Below are positions 34,676 to 43,576 of a stretch of DNA of 58,114 bases, in pieces (positions within the stretch are counted from its first letter, which is position 1; each line of letters starts with the position of its first letter). Position numbers and translations under genes: made by a program. The notes below the pieces were generated by a model. The model was not told the origin of the DNA, did not search any database, and saw nothing but the letters and a program-made list of their open reading frames with translations. This stretch comes from Shinella sp. (lineage in GTDB: Bacteria > Pseudomonadota > Alphaproteobacteria > Rhizobiales > Rhizobiaceae), in the NCBI GenBank assembly GCA_003248775.1, contig QFQX01000027.1:1-58114 (forward strand), written 5' to 3'.

Positions 34676-35668
34676 ATGAAATTCAAGATCGCATCCCTGC
34701 TGCTGGCAGGCGCCGTCTCGCTGACGGCGATGCAGGCGGCGGCCGCCGACAAGGTGACGCTGCAGCTCAAGTGGGTGACGCAGGCCCAGTTCGCCGGCTA
34801 CTACGTCGCCAAGGACAAGGGCTTCTACGAAGAAGAAGGCCTCGACGTCGATATCAAGCCCGGCGGACCGGACATTGCACCGGCGCAGGTCATCGCCGGC
34901 GGCGGCGCCGACGTCGTCATCGACTGGATGCCTTCCGCTCTCGCCGTGCGCGAAAAGGGCACCCCGCTCGTCAACATCGCCCAGCCGTTCAAGAAGTCGG
35001 GCATGATGCTGACCTGTCTCAAGGAAACCGGCATCACCAAGCCGGACGACTTCAAGGGCAAGACGCTGGGCGTCTGGTTCTTCGGCAACGAATATCCGTT
35101 CCTGTCGTGGATGGCCCACCTGAAGATCCCGACCACCGGCGGCGCCGATGGTGTTACCGTCCTGAAGCAGGGCTTCAACGTCGATCCGCTGCTGCAGAAG
35201 CAGGCCGCCTGTATCTCGACCATGACCTATAATGAATACTGGCAGGTCATCGACGCCGGCATAAAGCCGGAAGACCTCATTACCTTCAAGTACGAGGATG
35301 AAGGCGTCGCTACCCTTGAGGATGGACTCTACGTTCTGGAAGACAAGCTGAAGGACCCGGCCTTCAAGGAAAAGATGGTCAAGTTCGTCCGCGCCTCGAT
35401 GAAGGGCTGGAAGTGGGCCGAGGAAAACTCCGATGAAGCGGCCGGCATTGTTCTCGAAAACGACGCCTCCGGCGCCCAGACCGAGAAGCACCAGAAGCGC
35501 ATGATGGGCGAAGTCGCCAAGCTGACCGCCGGCTCCAACGGCGCGCTCGACGAAGCAGACTACAAGCGCACCGTCGCCACCCTGCTCGGCGGCGGTTCCG
35601 ACCCGGTCATCACCAAGGAGCCGACCGGCGCCTGGACGCATGAAATCACCGACGCCGCGCTGAAATAA
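34676..35668 (+). CDS. NMT1/THI5-like periplasmic binding protein
   Basis: A 330-residue binding protein with signal peptide MKFKIASLLLAGAVSLTAM up to AAAADK. The mature start VTLQLKWVTQAQFAGYYVAKDKGFYEEEGLDV is the NMT1/THI5-like pattern, a family that binds pyrimidine-type compounds such as thiamine-pyrimidine precursors. The ATG at 34676 has AGAGGG eight bases upstream. Because hydA and hyuC lie just before this importer, uptake of a pyrimidine or a hydantoin-like ring is the most economical idea; riboflavin- or HMP-type cargo is also possible. Confidence 0.88.
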   Translation: MKFKIASLLLAGAVSLTAMQAAAADKVTLQLKWVTQAQFAGYYVAKDKGFYEEEGLDVDIKPGGPDIAPAQVIAGGGADVVIDWMPSALAVREKGTPLVNIAQPFKKSGMMLTCLKETGITKPDDFKGKTLGVWFFGNEYPFLSWMAHLKIPTTGGADGVTVLKQGFNVDPLLQKQAACISTMTYNEYWQVIDAGIKPEDLITFKYEDEGVATLEDGLYVLEDKLKDPAFKEKMVKFVRASMKGWKWAEENSDEAAGIVLENDASGAQTEKHQKRMMGEVAKLTAGSNGALDEADYKRTVATLLGGGSDPVITKEPTGAWTHEITDAALK

Positions 35669-35692
35669 GCAGACGCGAAGATCGACGAAAGG

Positions 35693-35728
35693 AAAGGCGT
35701 ACGGGCCTCGGCCCGTGCGCCTTTTTGG
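35693..35728 (+). terminator. Terminator of the NMT1/THI5-type importer
   Basis: AAAGGCGTACGGGC, loop CTC, GGCCCGTGCGCCTTTTT: a long stem with a T run, 25 bp after the binding-protein stop. A strong intrinsic terminator. Confidence 0.9.
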
Positions 35729-36006
35729 TTTTCTGGCGTTGCCGGCGATACGCTTAACCTGTGGCTTTGCGACCACATTGATTTGCAAGAAACACACGCG
35801 TAAAATTTTCGCCGCAAAGAAGGCGCTTGTCGCTCTTGTAAGTCGAACGAGCGATACCAACTATGAACCGGTTGTGTAATAGGAGGTTTTCCTCCCGAAG
35901 GGTGGAATCCAGCGGCTATTCTATTTGCAATTTAGTACCTTCCCGCGGGAAAATAAGTTTTATTCAATAACTATCGGCGCATTCGCTTGAATGCTGGAAG
36001 GAGCCC
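35729..36006. promoter_or_regulatory. Upstream region of RND operon with palindromes
   Basis: The 278-bp region before the efflux genes holds GGAGGTTTTCCTCC (35882-35895), TTCCCGCGGGAA (35940-35951) and the spaced pair TCGCTC/GAGCGA (35830-35854). One of these may be the operator of an unlinked repressor, because no regulator gene adjoins the pump. The ribosome site GGAAGGAG is at 35995-36002. Confidence 0.45.
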
Positions 36007-37194
36007 ATGGTTCGCAACAAGGATGCCATCGCCGGACTGCTCGTCTTGTCCAGCCTGTTTGTGCCTTATGCCGTTCAGGCGGAAGACGCGACCACATCGG
36101 CGCCGCAGCCCAAGATCCCTTCGATCGTCGTGACGAAGGCCGAAACCCGGCCGTTGGTGGACAGGATCGTTGCGACAGGCACCATCAAGCCGGTGGAAGA
36201 GATCTATGTGCAGCCGCTCGTCGAGGGGCTTTCGATCAAGACGCTCGAAGCCGATGTTGGCGACAAGGTGGAAGCCGATGGCGTGGTCGCCCGCCTGAAC
36301 GACGATGCACTTCGCCTGCAGAAGGGACAGCTTCAGGCATCGCGCGCCAAGGCAGAAGCAGCACTTGCGCAATATCATGCGCAACTCACCGACGCCAGGA
36401 CCAATGCCGACGAAGCGGACCGCCAGTTCAAGCGCGCGACAGCACTCGGCAAATCCGGCACCTTCTCGACCTCCACCGTGGAGCAGGCCGAAACAGCCGC
36501 CACCAGCGCGCGCGCCAAGGTAACGAGCGCCGAACAGGCGATTGCGATTGCCGAAGCCGATATCAAGGTCGTAGACGCACAGATCGCGGACATAGACCTC
36601 AATCTTACTCGTACCGATGTGAAAAGCCCCTATGCCGGCGTTGTTTCGGTACGGAACGCCAAGATCGGGGCCATCGCCTCCGGCAGCGGCCAGCCGATGT
36701 TCACCATCATCCGCGACGGCCAGATCGAACTCGTCGCAGACGTATCCGAAACCGATATCCTGAAAATGCGCGTCGGCCAGAAGGCGAAGATCACGGTTGC
36801 CGGCGGTGCCGCGAGCCTGAACGGCTCGGTTCGCCTGATCTCCCCCATCGTCGATCCTCAGACCCGCCTCGGCGCGGTGCATATCGCCATCGACGATGAC
36901 AACGGCGCCCGCGCCGGCATGTATGGCAACGCCGAGATCATCGTGGCCGAAGCGAATGCCGTGGCGCTCCCGCTGTCGGCCATCACCACCAGCAAGCACG
37001 CCACGACCACCCGCCTGGTCAATGACGGCGTCATCAAGCAGATCGATATCGCGACCGGCATCCAGGATGGCGCCTATATCCAGGTCGTCAGCGGCCTGAA
37101 GGCAGGTGATGTGGTGGTTGCCAAGGCCGGCGCCTTCGTTCGCGATGGCGACCGCATCAACCCGATCAACGACGAAACTGCCGCCTCGAACTGA
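36007..37194 (+). CDS. RND efflux pump, periplasmic adaptor (membrane fusion) protein
   Basis: A 395-residue adaptor with signal peptide MVRNKDAIAGLLVLSSLFVP up to AVQA. Domains: lipoyl-like part (PLVEGLSIKTLEADVGDKVEADGVVARL, about residues 67-94), an alanine-rich coiled-coil hairpin (about 100-180), the lipoyl second half with LTRTDVKSPYAGVVSVRNAKIGAIASGSG, then a beta-barrel. It bridges the inner-membrane pump encoded 13 bp downstream to an outer-membrane channel. No TolC-type gene is present, so the channel must be encoded elsewhere. Confidence 0.9.
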   Translation: MVRNKDAIAGLLVLSSLFVPYAVQAEDATTSAPQPKIPSIVVTKAETRPLVDRIVATGTIKPVEEIYVQPLVEGLSIKTLEADVGDKVEADGVVARLNDDALRLQKGQLQASRAKAEAALAQYHAQLTDARTNADEADRQFKRATALGKSGTFSTSTVEQAETAATSARAKVTSAEQAIAIAEADIKVVDAQIADIDLNLTRTDVKSPYAGVVSVRNAKIGAIASGSGQPMFTIIRDGQIELVADVSETDILKMRVGQKAKITVAGGAASLNGSVRLISPIVDPQTRLGAVHIAIDDDNGARAGMYGNAEIIVAEANAVALPLSAITTSKHATTTRLVNDGVIKQIDIATGIQDGAYIQVVSGLKAGDVVVAKAGAFVRDGDRINPINDETAASN

Positions 37195-37207
37195 GAGACA
37201 GAGCGCC

Positions 37208-40200
37208 ATGAACTTCTCCGCCTGGGCCATTCGAAATCCCGTAGCGCCGATCCTGGCCTTCTTTCTGCTGATGGTAGTCGGCCTGCAGTCGTTTTTCGCG
37301 CTGCCGATCACCCGTTTCCCGAATATCGACGTGCCGCTGGTGGCAATCACCGTCACCCAGAGTGGCGCGTCGCCGGCTGAACTCGAGACGCAGGTGACGA
37401 AGGAGATCGAGGACGCGGTGGCGAGCATCACCGGCGTCGACGAACTGACTTCGACCGTCACTGACGGGCAGTCGCAGACCCTCATCATGTTCCGCATGGA
37501 AGTACCGACAGAACAGGCGGTGCAGGACGTCAAGGACGCCATCGACCGCATTCGCGGCGACCTCCCGGCATCCGTCGATGAGCCGATCGTCGCCAAGATC
37601 GATGTCGAGGGCGCGGCCATCCAGACATTTGCGGTCTCCGCACCCAACATGAGCATCGAGGAACTGTCGTGGTTCGTCGATGACACGGTCAAGCGAGCGC
37701 TGCAGGGGCAGAGCGGCATCGGCCGTATCGACCGCTACGGCGGCGCCGAGCGCGAAATCCGCGTCGAACTGAACCCCGACCGCCTTGACGCCTTCGGCAT
37801 CACTGCCGCCGACGTCAACAACCAGTTACGCGGCACCAACGTCGATCTCGGCTCGGGCCGCGGTCAGGTGGCAGGCACCGAACAGGCAATCCGCACACTG
37901 GGCGATGCCCGCAATGTCGATACGCTGGCCAATACCACTATTGCACTGAGCAACGGTCGTTTCGTCAAGCTTGCCGACCTCGGCACCATCAAGGACACCT
38001 ACGAGGAGCCGAAATCCTTCTCGCGCTTCAATGGTGAACCGGTCGTCACCTTCGCCGTCTTCCGCTCCAAGGGCGCCAGCGAAGTGAGCGTCGCGGAAAC
38101 GGTTTCCACCATCCTTGACCAGGTCCGAGCGGAAAACCCCGGCGTAGACATCAAGCTGATGGACGATTCCGTCTACTTTACCTACGGCAACTACGAAGCG
38201 GCCATGCAGACCCTGATCGAGGGAGCGGTTCTTGCCGTCATCGTTGTCTTCCTGTTCCTGCGCAACTGGCGCGCAACCCTGATTTCGGCAATCGCCCTGC
38301 CGCTCTCCGCCATCCCAACCTTCTGGATCATGGACATGATGGGGTTCTCTCTGAACCTCGTCAGCTTCCTGGCACTGACGCTGGCGACAGGTATTCTCGT
38401 CGACGACGCGATCGTCGAGATCGAGAACATTGCCCGCCACATCAAGATGGGCAAGACGCCGTATCGAGCGGCCATAGAGGCAGCCGACGAAATCGGCCTT
38501 GCCGTTATCGCCACCACCTTCACCATCATCGCGGTGTTCGTGCCGGTATCCTTCATGCCAGGCATTCCGGGTCAGTACTTCATCCAGTTTGGCCTGACCG
38601 TCGCTTTCTCGGTCTTCTTCTCGCTGATGGTCGCGCGCCTCATCACGCCGCTGATGGCCGCCTACCTGATGCGCGCCGAAGACGCGATGGACGACCATCA
38701 CGATAACGACAGCGCCTTCATGAAGGGCTATACACGGCTGGTGCGCGCCACCACGACCCGCTGGTATGCGCGTTACCTGACGCTGATCGGCGCTTTCGCC
38801 TTCCTCGTCGCCTCCATCGCTCTCCTGGCACAGGTTCCCGGTTCCTTCCTTCCGCCGGAAGATGCCGGCCGTATCGTGCTGTCCATCGAGCTGCCGCCGA
38901 ATGCGACGCTCGATGAAACCGAAAGCAAGACCGAAGCGATCTATGCCGCGACCAAGGATCTCGAGGGCGTGGAAAGCGTCTTCATCCTTGGCGGCGCCTC
39001 GCCCAAGGGCGATATGGAGCTTCGTCGCGCCAGCGTGACGCTCAACCTCGTCCGCATCGAGCATTCGCTGCTGAAGACACTGGTCAACAAGGGACTGGGC
39101 GGCATTCCCGTCATAGGACCCTATCTGCCCAAGATGACCATTGAAGGCCGCACACGCCCGCAATGGGATATCGAGAGAGAGGCATTCGAAAAGCTCCGGT
39201 CGATCCCCGATATTCGCGTGTCCAAGCTGAACGACCGTGGCGAACGAGACCTCTCCTTCAACTTCCTGTCCAAGAATGCGGACGAGCTGAACGAGGCCGC
39301 CGCGATCCTCGAAGCGAAGCTTCGCACGGTGCCGGAACTTGCCAATGTCAGCTCCGACGGCGCCCTGCCCCGTCCGGAACTGCAGATCCGCCCGCGTGCA
39401 GATGAAGCAGCACGGCTCGGAGTGACGGCACAGCAGATCTCGGAGACCGTCCGCGTGGCCACCATCGGCGATGTCGACTCGGCTCTCACCAAGATCTCGC
39501 TCGACGACCGCCTCATCCCGATCCGGGTACAGGCCTCCCTCGACCTTCGAACCGATCTCGCCGCCATCCGCGCCCTGAAAGTGCAGACCGCAAGCGGCGC
39601 GACCGTTCCGCTGTCGAGCGTGGCCGATATCGACTATTCGGAAGGCGTCAGCGCCATCGAGCGCAACAATCGCAACCGCGTGGTCTCCATCGGTGCCGAC
39701 CTGCCGCAGGGCGTAGCCCTCGACACGGCGTCCGCGGCCTTCCGCGCCGCCGTCGATTCGACCCAGATCCCGGCCTCGGTCAGGCTTGCTGAAAGCGGCG
39801 ACACCAAGGTACAGCGGGAAATGCAGCAGAGCTTCGTCAATGCGATGCTGCTGGGCCTGCTTCTGGTGCTGACCGTGCTGATCCTGCTGTTCAAGGATGT
39901 CATCCAGCCCTTCACCATTCTGCTGTCGCTGCCGCTGGCCATCGGCGGCGTGGCGGTGGCGTTGATCATCACCAACAACCCGCTGTCGATGCCGGTCCTG
40001 ATCGGTATCCTCATGCTGATGGGCATCGTCACCAAGAACGCCATCCTGCTGGTCGATTTCGCCATCGAGATGCGCCACAAGGGCATGCAGCGGGTGGAAG
40101 CCATGGTGGAGGCCGGCCGCAAGCGCGCCCGCCCGATCATCATGACCTCCATCGCCATGTCCGCCGGCATGCTGCCGTCCGCCATGGGCGTTGGCGAAGG

Positions 40201-40534
40201 CGGTTCGTTCCGGGCCCCTATGGCGATCGCCGTGATCGGCGGCATCATCGTGTCGACGGCACTCAGCCTGCTGGTCGTTCCGGCCTTCTTCCTGATTCTC
40301 GATGATCTCTCCCGCCTGCTCGGCTGGATGTTCGGCAGATTGGTCGGCAAAAAGGAAGAGGAGACCATCCCGCTCTCAGCCGAGGAACTGACCGAGATGG
40401 CCAGGGAGAACAACGAGACGCTCGAAAGCCTCAAGAACCGCCTTGCTGCAGTCGAGAAGCAGGCTCCCGGCACCTCCCGCAAGGAAGAGAGCGGCGGCAA
40501 GGTCATCAATCTTCCACCGTTGGCTGCCGAGTAA
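37208..40534 (+). CDS. RND efflux pump, inner-membrane transporter
   Basis: A 1108-residue proton-driven transporter of the AcrB/MexB class with 12 membrane helices and two large periplasmic loops. The proton-relay aspartates are in LATGILVDDAIVEIENIARH (helix 4), and the helix-10 lysine is in GIVTKNAILLVDFAIEMR. The opening MNFSAWAIRNPVAPILAFFLLM and the ITRFPNIDVPLVAITVTQSGASPAELE segment are typical. The C-terminus has an extra coiled-coil-like tail of about 60 residues after the last helix (TEMARENNETLESLKNRLAAVEKQ). Substrates cannot be predicted: drugs, metals or plant compounds are all possible. Confidence 0.93.
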   Translation: MNFSAWAIRNPVAPILAFFLLMVVGLQSFFALPITRFPNIDVPLVAITVTQSGASPAELETQVTKEIEDAVASITGVDELTSTVTDGQSQTLIMFRMEVPTEQAVQDVKDAIDRIRGDLPASVDEPIVAKIDVEGAAIQTFAVSAPNMSIEELSWFVDDTVKRALQGQSGIGRIDRYGGAEREIRVELNPDRLDAFGITAADVNNQLRGTNVDLGSGRGQVAGTEQAIRTLGDARNVDTLANTTIALSNGRFVKLADLGTIKDTYEEPKSFSRFNGEPVVTFAVFRSKGASEVSVAETVSTILDQVRAENPGVDIKLMDDSVYFTYGNYEAAMQTLIEGAVLAVIVVFLFLRNWRATLISAIALPLSAIPTFWIMDMMGFSLNLVSFLALTLATGILVDDAIVEIENIARHIKMGKTPYRAAIEAADEIGLAVIATTFTIIAVFVPVSFMPGIPGQYFIQFGLTVAFSVFFSLMVARLITPLMAAYLMRAEDAMDDHHDNDSAFMKGYTRLVRATTTRWYARYLTLIGAFAFLVASIALLAQVPGSFLPPEDAGRIVLSIELPPNATLDETESKTEAIYAATKDLEGVESVFILGGASPKGDMELRRASVTLNLVRIEHSLLKTLVNKGLGGIPVIGPYLPKMTIEGRTRPQWDIEREAFEKLRSIPDIRVSKLNDRGERDLSFNFLSKNADELNEAAAILEAKLRTVPELANVSSDGALPRPELQIRPRADEAARLGVTAQQISETVRVATIGDVDSALTKISLDDRLIPIRVQASLDLRTDLAAIRALKVQTASGATVPLSSVADIDYSEGVSAIERNNRNRVVSIGADLPQGVALDTASAAFRAAVDSTQIPASVRLAESGDTKVQREMQQSFVNAMLLGLLLVLTVLILLFKDVIQPFTILLSLPLAIGGVAVALIITNNPLSMPVLIGILMLMGIVTKNAILLVDFAIEMRHKGMQRVEAMVEAGRKRARPIIMTSIAMSAGMLPSAMGVGEGGSFRAPMAIAVIGGIIVSTALSLLVVPAFFLILDDLSRLLGWMFGRLVGKKEEETIPLSAEELTEMARENNETLESLKNRLAAVEKQAPGTSRKEESGGKVINLPPLAAE

Positions 40535-40554
40535 AACAAGCAAGTATGCGCATC

Positions 40555-40583
40555 AAACCGGGCCTTTGAGCCCGGTTTTTTTG
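40555..40583 (+). terminator. Terminator of the RND operon
   Basis: AAACCGGGC, loop CTTTGA, GCCCGGTTT followed by TTTTT; an intrinsic terminator 20 bp after the pump gene. Confidence 0.92.
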
Positions 40584-40631
40584 TATTTTGTCGTGGTTAT
40601 GAAGAAAATCTGACACGCCCGGCCAGATCGG

Positions 40632-40680
40632 TTGATCGAAATCAAATCAACCTTGTTCGACCTTCCCTATCCTTTTTTTC
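40632..40680 (+). promoter_or_regulatory. FNR/FixK-box promoter of the Crp/Fnr gene
   Basis: TTGATCGAAATCAA (40632-40645) is a perfect FNR/FixK box (TTGAT-N4-ATCAA). A -10-like TATCCT lies at 40668-40673, which would put the start of transcription near 40680 and the box centre at -41.5, the standard position for activation by Crp/Fnr proteins. This predicts induction at low oxygen or by nitric-oxide-responsive regulators, or autoregulation by the protein encoded next. Confidence 0.8.
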
Positions 40681-40725
40681 GCTGAGGAATGAGTAACGAC
40701 TGAAGGTTGCTTTCCCGAGACGGAA

Positions 40726-41613
40726 ATGATGTTGCAGGACACATTTTTGCGGGATGCAGCCGTGATCACCGGGCTTCCGGCGGTCCGCGATTTTCCGGCA
40801 TCGGAGTGGTTGCCGCCAGCTGGAGGAAGCGGAGCGGCCTACCTTTTCGAAGCTGTGGGGAAGCGTCTTCTCGTTACTGGGGATTGGCCGCAGCGCTCCG
40901 CAAGGACCGCAATCTGGAGCCGTGAAACCGTGAACAAGATTTTGAAGTTGAACACACGCGACAAAAACACCCTGCTGAAGACGCCGTTCATGGCGTCTCT
41001 CGGTGCGAGCGCACTGGCGCGCATGCTTGAAATCTGCACCGTGACCAATTACGAGGCACGCGACATCCTGTTTCGGGAAGCGGAGAACGCGGAGTATTTC
41101 TACTGCGTTCTCACCGGCTATGTGCGCCTCTACCGGCTGAACAAGGACGGACGCGAAGCCGACATCCGTATCTGCGGGCCCGGCGAAACCTTTGCCGAAT
41201 GCCTGCTCGCACTCGGCGACAACTATCTCTACAACGCCCAGGCAGCCGAAAATATCACGGTCGCCCGCTTCGAGTTGCAGAAGGTCAGGGCGATTGCAGA
41301 GCAGGAACGCGACATCGCACAGGCAATCATCCGCAACCTTTCCGCCCACCTGCGCACCACCATGGAGTGCATTGCCAACGACCGTCTGCAGACCGCGCCG
41401 CAGCGCGTCGCCCACTATCTGCTGGATAACTGCCCGCAGGACAGCGCGTCGGCCTCGATCCGCCTGCCCTTCCAGAAGAGCCTTCTGGCCGGCAAGCTCG
41501 GGCTGGCACCGGAAGCGCTCTCACGCGCCTTCTCGGCACTTCGCCGCGCCGGCGTCACCGTGCGGGGTCGCATCATCCAGATCAACGACGTCAGCGCTCT
41601 CAAGCAGATCTGA
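40726..41613 (+). CDS. Crp/Fnr-family regulator (FixK/NnrR-like)
   Basis: A 295-residue frame, or 227 residues if the GTG at 40930 (VNKILKLN, GGAG upstream) is the start; typical members have 220-250. The cyclic-nucleotide-type barrel runs from FREAENAEYFYCVLTGYVRLYRL to FAECLLALGD, and the DNA-binding end is LAGKLGLAPEALSRAFSALRRAGV. The recognition helix keeps E-x-x-SR (EALSR), which reads TTGAT half-sites such as the box upstream. The N-terminus lacks the four-cysteine iron-sulfur motif of Fnr, so it is more like FixK, Dnr or NnrR. The promoter at 40680 lies before both start codons. Confidence 0.82.
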   Translation: MMLQDTFLRDAAVITGLPAVRDFPASEWLPPAGGSGAAYLFEAVGKRLLVTGDWPQRSARTAIWSRETVNKILKLNTRDKNTLLKTPFMASLGASALARMLEICTVTNYEARDILFREAENAEYFYCVLTGYVRLYRLNKDGREADIRICGPGETFAECLLALGDNYLYNAQAAENITVARFELQKVRAIAEQERDIAQAIIRNLSAHLRTTMECIANDRLQTAPQRVAHYLLDNCPQDSASASIRLPFQKSLLAGKLGLAPEALSRAFSALRRAGVTVRGRIIQINDVSALKQI

Positions 41614-41643
41614 CGTTCAAGAAAAGAAACGCAATTCACATTT

Positions 41644-41663
41644 CGGGGGGCTCAGAGCCCCCC
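41644..41663. terminator. Bidirectional terminator between Crp/Fnr gene and ureG
   Basis: CGGGGGGCT-CAG-AGCCCCCCG forms a perfect 8-9 bp stem between the convergent genes. On the plus strand CTTTCTTT follows. It overlaps the last codons of ureG (stop at 41652-41654). Confidence 0.7.
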
Positions 41664-42263
41664 GCTTTCTTTCAGGAACGCCACGATATCCTCGACGCCC
41701 GCGCCTCGCTTCATGTCCGAGAATACGTAGGGACGCGACGAGCGCATACGTCCTGCATCCCGGTCCATCACCTCGATATCGACGCCGACATAAGGCGCCA
41801 GATCCTTCTTGTTGATCACCAGCAGGTCGGAGCGGGTGATGCCAGGGCCCCCCTTGCGCGGGATTTCCTCGCCCTGGCAGACGGAGATGACATAGATCGT
41901 CAGGTCTGCGAGATCCGGGGAGAAGGTTGCCGCCAGATTGTCACCTCCCGATTCGATGAACACCACGTCGAGATCGGGGATACGGGCCGTCAGATCGGCA
42001 ATGGCCTGCAGGTTGATCGAGGCATCCTCGCGGATCGCCGTGTGCGGACAGCCCCCGGTTTCCACCCCGATCACACGATCGGAGGAAAGCGCCTGCATGC
42101 GGATCAGCGCATCGGCGTCCTCGCGAGTGTAGATGTCGTTGGTGACGACAGCGACGGAATACTGGTCGCGCATCGCCTTGCAGAGCTTTTCCGTCAGCGC
42201 CGTCTTGCCCGACCCAACCGGGCCGCCGATACCAACGCGCAGGGGACCATTCTGTGACTTCAT
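41652..42263 (-). CDS. ureG: Urease accessory GTPase UreG
   Basis: A 203-residue GTPase that, with UreF, UreD and UreE, delivers nickel into urease. The P-loop is VGIGGPVGSGKT (residues 10-21), the nickel-binding CPH motif is in GVETGGCPHTAIREDAS near residue 70, and ESGGDNLAATFSP and VINKKDLAPYVG follow. The start is set at MKSQNGPLRVG (42263); the frame open to 42332 is longer than the family. Last gene of the leftward urease cluster, 96 bp after ureF. Confidence 0.96.
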   Translation of the reverse strand: MKSQNGPLRVGIGGPVGSGKTALTEKLCKAMRDQYSVAVVTNDIYTREDADALIRMQALSSDRVIGVETGGCPHTAIREDASINLQAIADLTARIPDLDVVFIESGGDNLAATFSPDLADLTIYVISVCQGEEIPRKGGPGITRSDLLVINKKDLAPYVGVDIEVMDRDAGRMRSSRPYVFSDMKRGAGVEDIVAFLKESGGL

Positions 42264-42359
42264 CTTATCTATCCTGTTGGCAAACGATGGCGGAACCGCC
42301 GGCAGTCGGTTCGCCCCTCTGGCAGGCTTCATCCAGAAGAAGGAGTTGTAACGCCGCCA

Positions 42360-43043
42360 TCACGACTGGAACAACCTCGAATACTGAACCTCGTGTTTCA
42401 GGCTCGCGATATCGGCAAGAACGGTTGCGCTGCCGAGATCATCGAGCCCAAGCCTCGCCGCGTGCTCGGCCTGCGCCAGAACCGGCCGCTCCAGCCCGGC
42501 AAGCATGGCGACGCCCTGCTTCTGCCCGATGATGCCGAGACGGACAGCGACCGATATCAGTTGCGCGCACTGCGCCTGCAGGAAGGCGGCAAGCGCATCG
42601 CCGAGCGGCACCTGATGGGCTGCAGCCACGGCGCCAAGGGCGACGCTATAGGCCGTACCGCCGGAAAAAGCATCGAGCACCGGATGCGGCCAAGCCGACG
42701 CCGCGGCAAGAAATGCATCGCCCTGCCTGACGATCTCGGTATGTCGTTCCATCGATACGGCAAGCGCCGCCGCCAGCTCGACCACGTCGCGCAGGCGGTC
42801 CGGATCGTCCACCGACCGGTAGGCCTCGGCAAGCAGAATGGCGTCGTTGCGCAGGCTGCCTTCTCCAAGCACGATGGAGAGCCAGGCCGACAATTCCTCC
42901 GCCGAGCCGATCCGGCCATCGTGGATGACCGCCTCAAGCCCGCCGGAATAAACGAAGCCACCGACTGGAAAGGCGGGAGAAAGCCAGGCGAGCAACCGCA
43001 GCAAGGCCCCTCGCCCCTCGGCACCCGCCGAGGGCTCAGTCAT
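42360..43043 (-). CDS. ureF: Urease accessory protein UreF
   Basis: A 227-residue all-helical protein acting as the activation partner of UreG in nickel insertion. It shows the family opening LLAWLSPAFPVGGFVYSGGLE (about residues 16-36) and the SGGTAYSVALGAVAAAHQVPL segment near 140. The start MTEPSAGAEG (43043) overlaps ureE by eight bases, so the two are coupled. Confidence 0.94.
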   Translation of the reverse strand: MTEPSAGAEGRGALLRLLAWLSPAFPVGGFVYSGGLEAVIHDGRIGSAEELSAWLSIVLGEGSLRNDAILLAEAYRSVDDPDRLRDVVELAAALAVSMERHTEIVRQGDAFLAAASAWPHPVLDAFSGGTAYSVALGAVAAAHQVPLGDALAAFLQAQCAQLISVAVRLGIIGQKQGVAMLAGLERPVLAQAEHAARLGLDDLGSATVLADIASLKHEVQYSRLFQS

Positions 43044-43512
43044 GGTGATGGCCCGGATGGGAGCCGTGACCATGCCCGCCATGGGAATGATAAGCTCCCC
43101 TCGCCGGCTGGAAGCGTTCGGTGATGTCCGCAACGGTCGCACCAAGCCCGATGAGCATGTCTCGGATCACATGGTCTCGCAGGATGAGGATTCGCTCCTC
43201 TTCTATCTGAGCCGACAGATGACGGTTGCCGAGATGCCAGGCGAGTTCGATCAGATGGCGGGGATCCCGGGCCGTGATCTCGAACAGCTTTTCCTCGACA
43301 GCAGCCACCTCGACTGCTGTGTCGTCGTCCAGCATCAACAGGTCGCCATGGGCCAGAAGAACCGGTTCCTTGAGGTCGAGCATGACCATGTCGCCGTCTT
43401 CCAGATGCAGGAGCTTGCGCCTCAGGTGCCGCTCGTCATGAGCAAGGGTAACCTTGCCGGAAATCGTAATGTCGCCGGAGCCGGCGGGAAGGATGGAGGT
43501 TACGCGTCGCAT
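43036..43512 (-). CDS. ureE: Urease accessory nickel chaperone UreE
   Basis: A 158-residue nickel-binding protein. The N-terminal peptide-binding domain opens MRRVTSILPAGSGD, and the metal-binding domain includes AWHLGNRHLSAQIEEERILILRDHVI (the HxxGNRH motif) near residue 100. The C-terminus is the histidine-rich tail YHSHGGHGHGSHPGHHHD, giving extra nickel storage. The start at 43512 fits the family; frames further upstream are not needed. Overlaps ureF. Confidence 0.95.
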   Translation of the reverse strand: MRRVTSILPAGSGDITISGKVTLAHDERHLRRKLLHLEDGDMVMLDLKEPVLLAHGDLLMLDDDTAVEVAAVEEKLFEITARDPRHLIELAWHLGNRHLSAQIEEERILILRDHVIRDMLIGLGATVADITERFQPARGAYHSHGGHGHGSHPGHHHD

Positions 43513-43576
43513 GGTCAGTCCAGATTGGCGATTTTTCAACCATGCACAAATGACAGGCAAGCGGCAAGAATGAAGT

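Noticed and set aside
37826..40078. 750-codon minus-strand frame opposite the RND transporter
   Set aside because: Histidine-, glutamine- and glycine-rich translation typical of an antisense shadow; the plus strand is certain.
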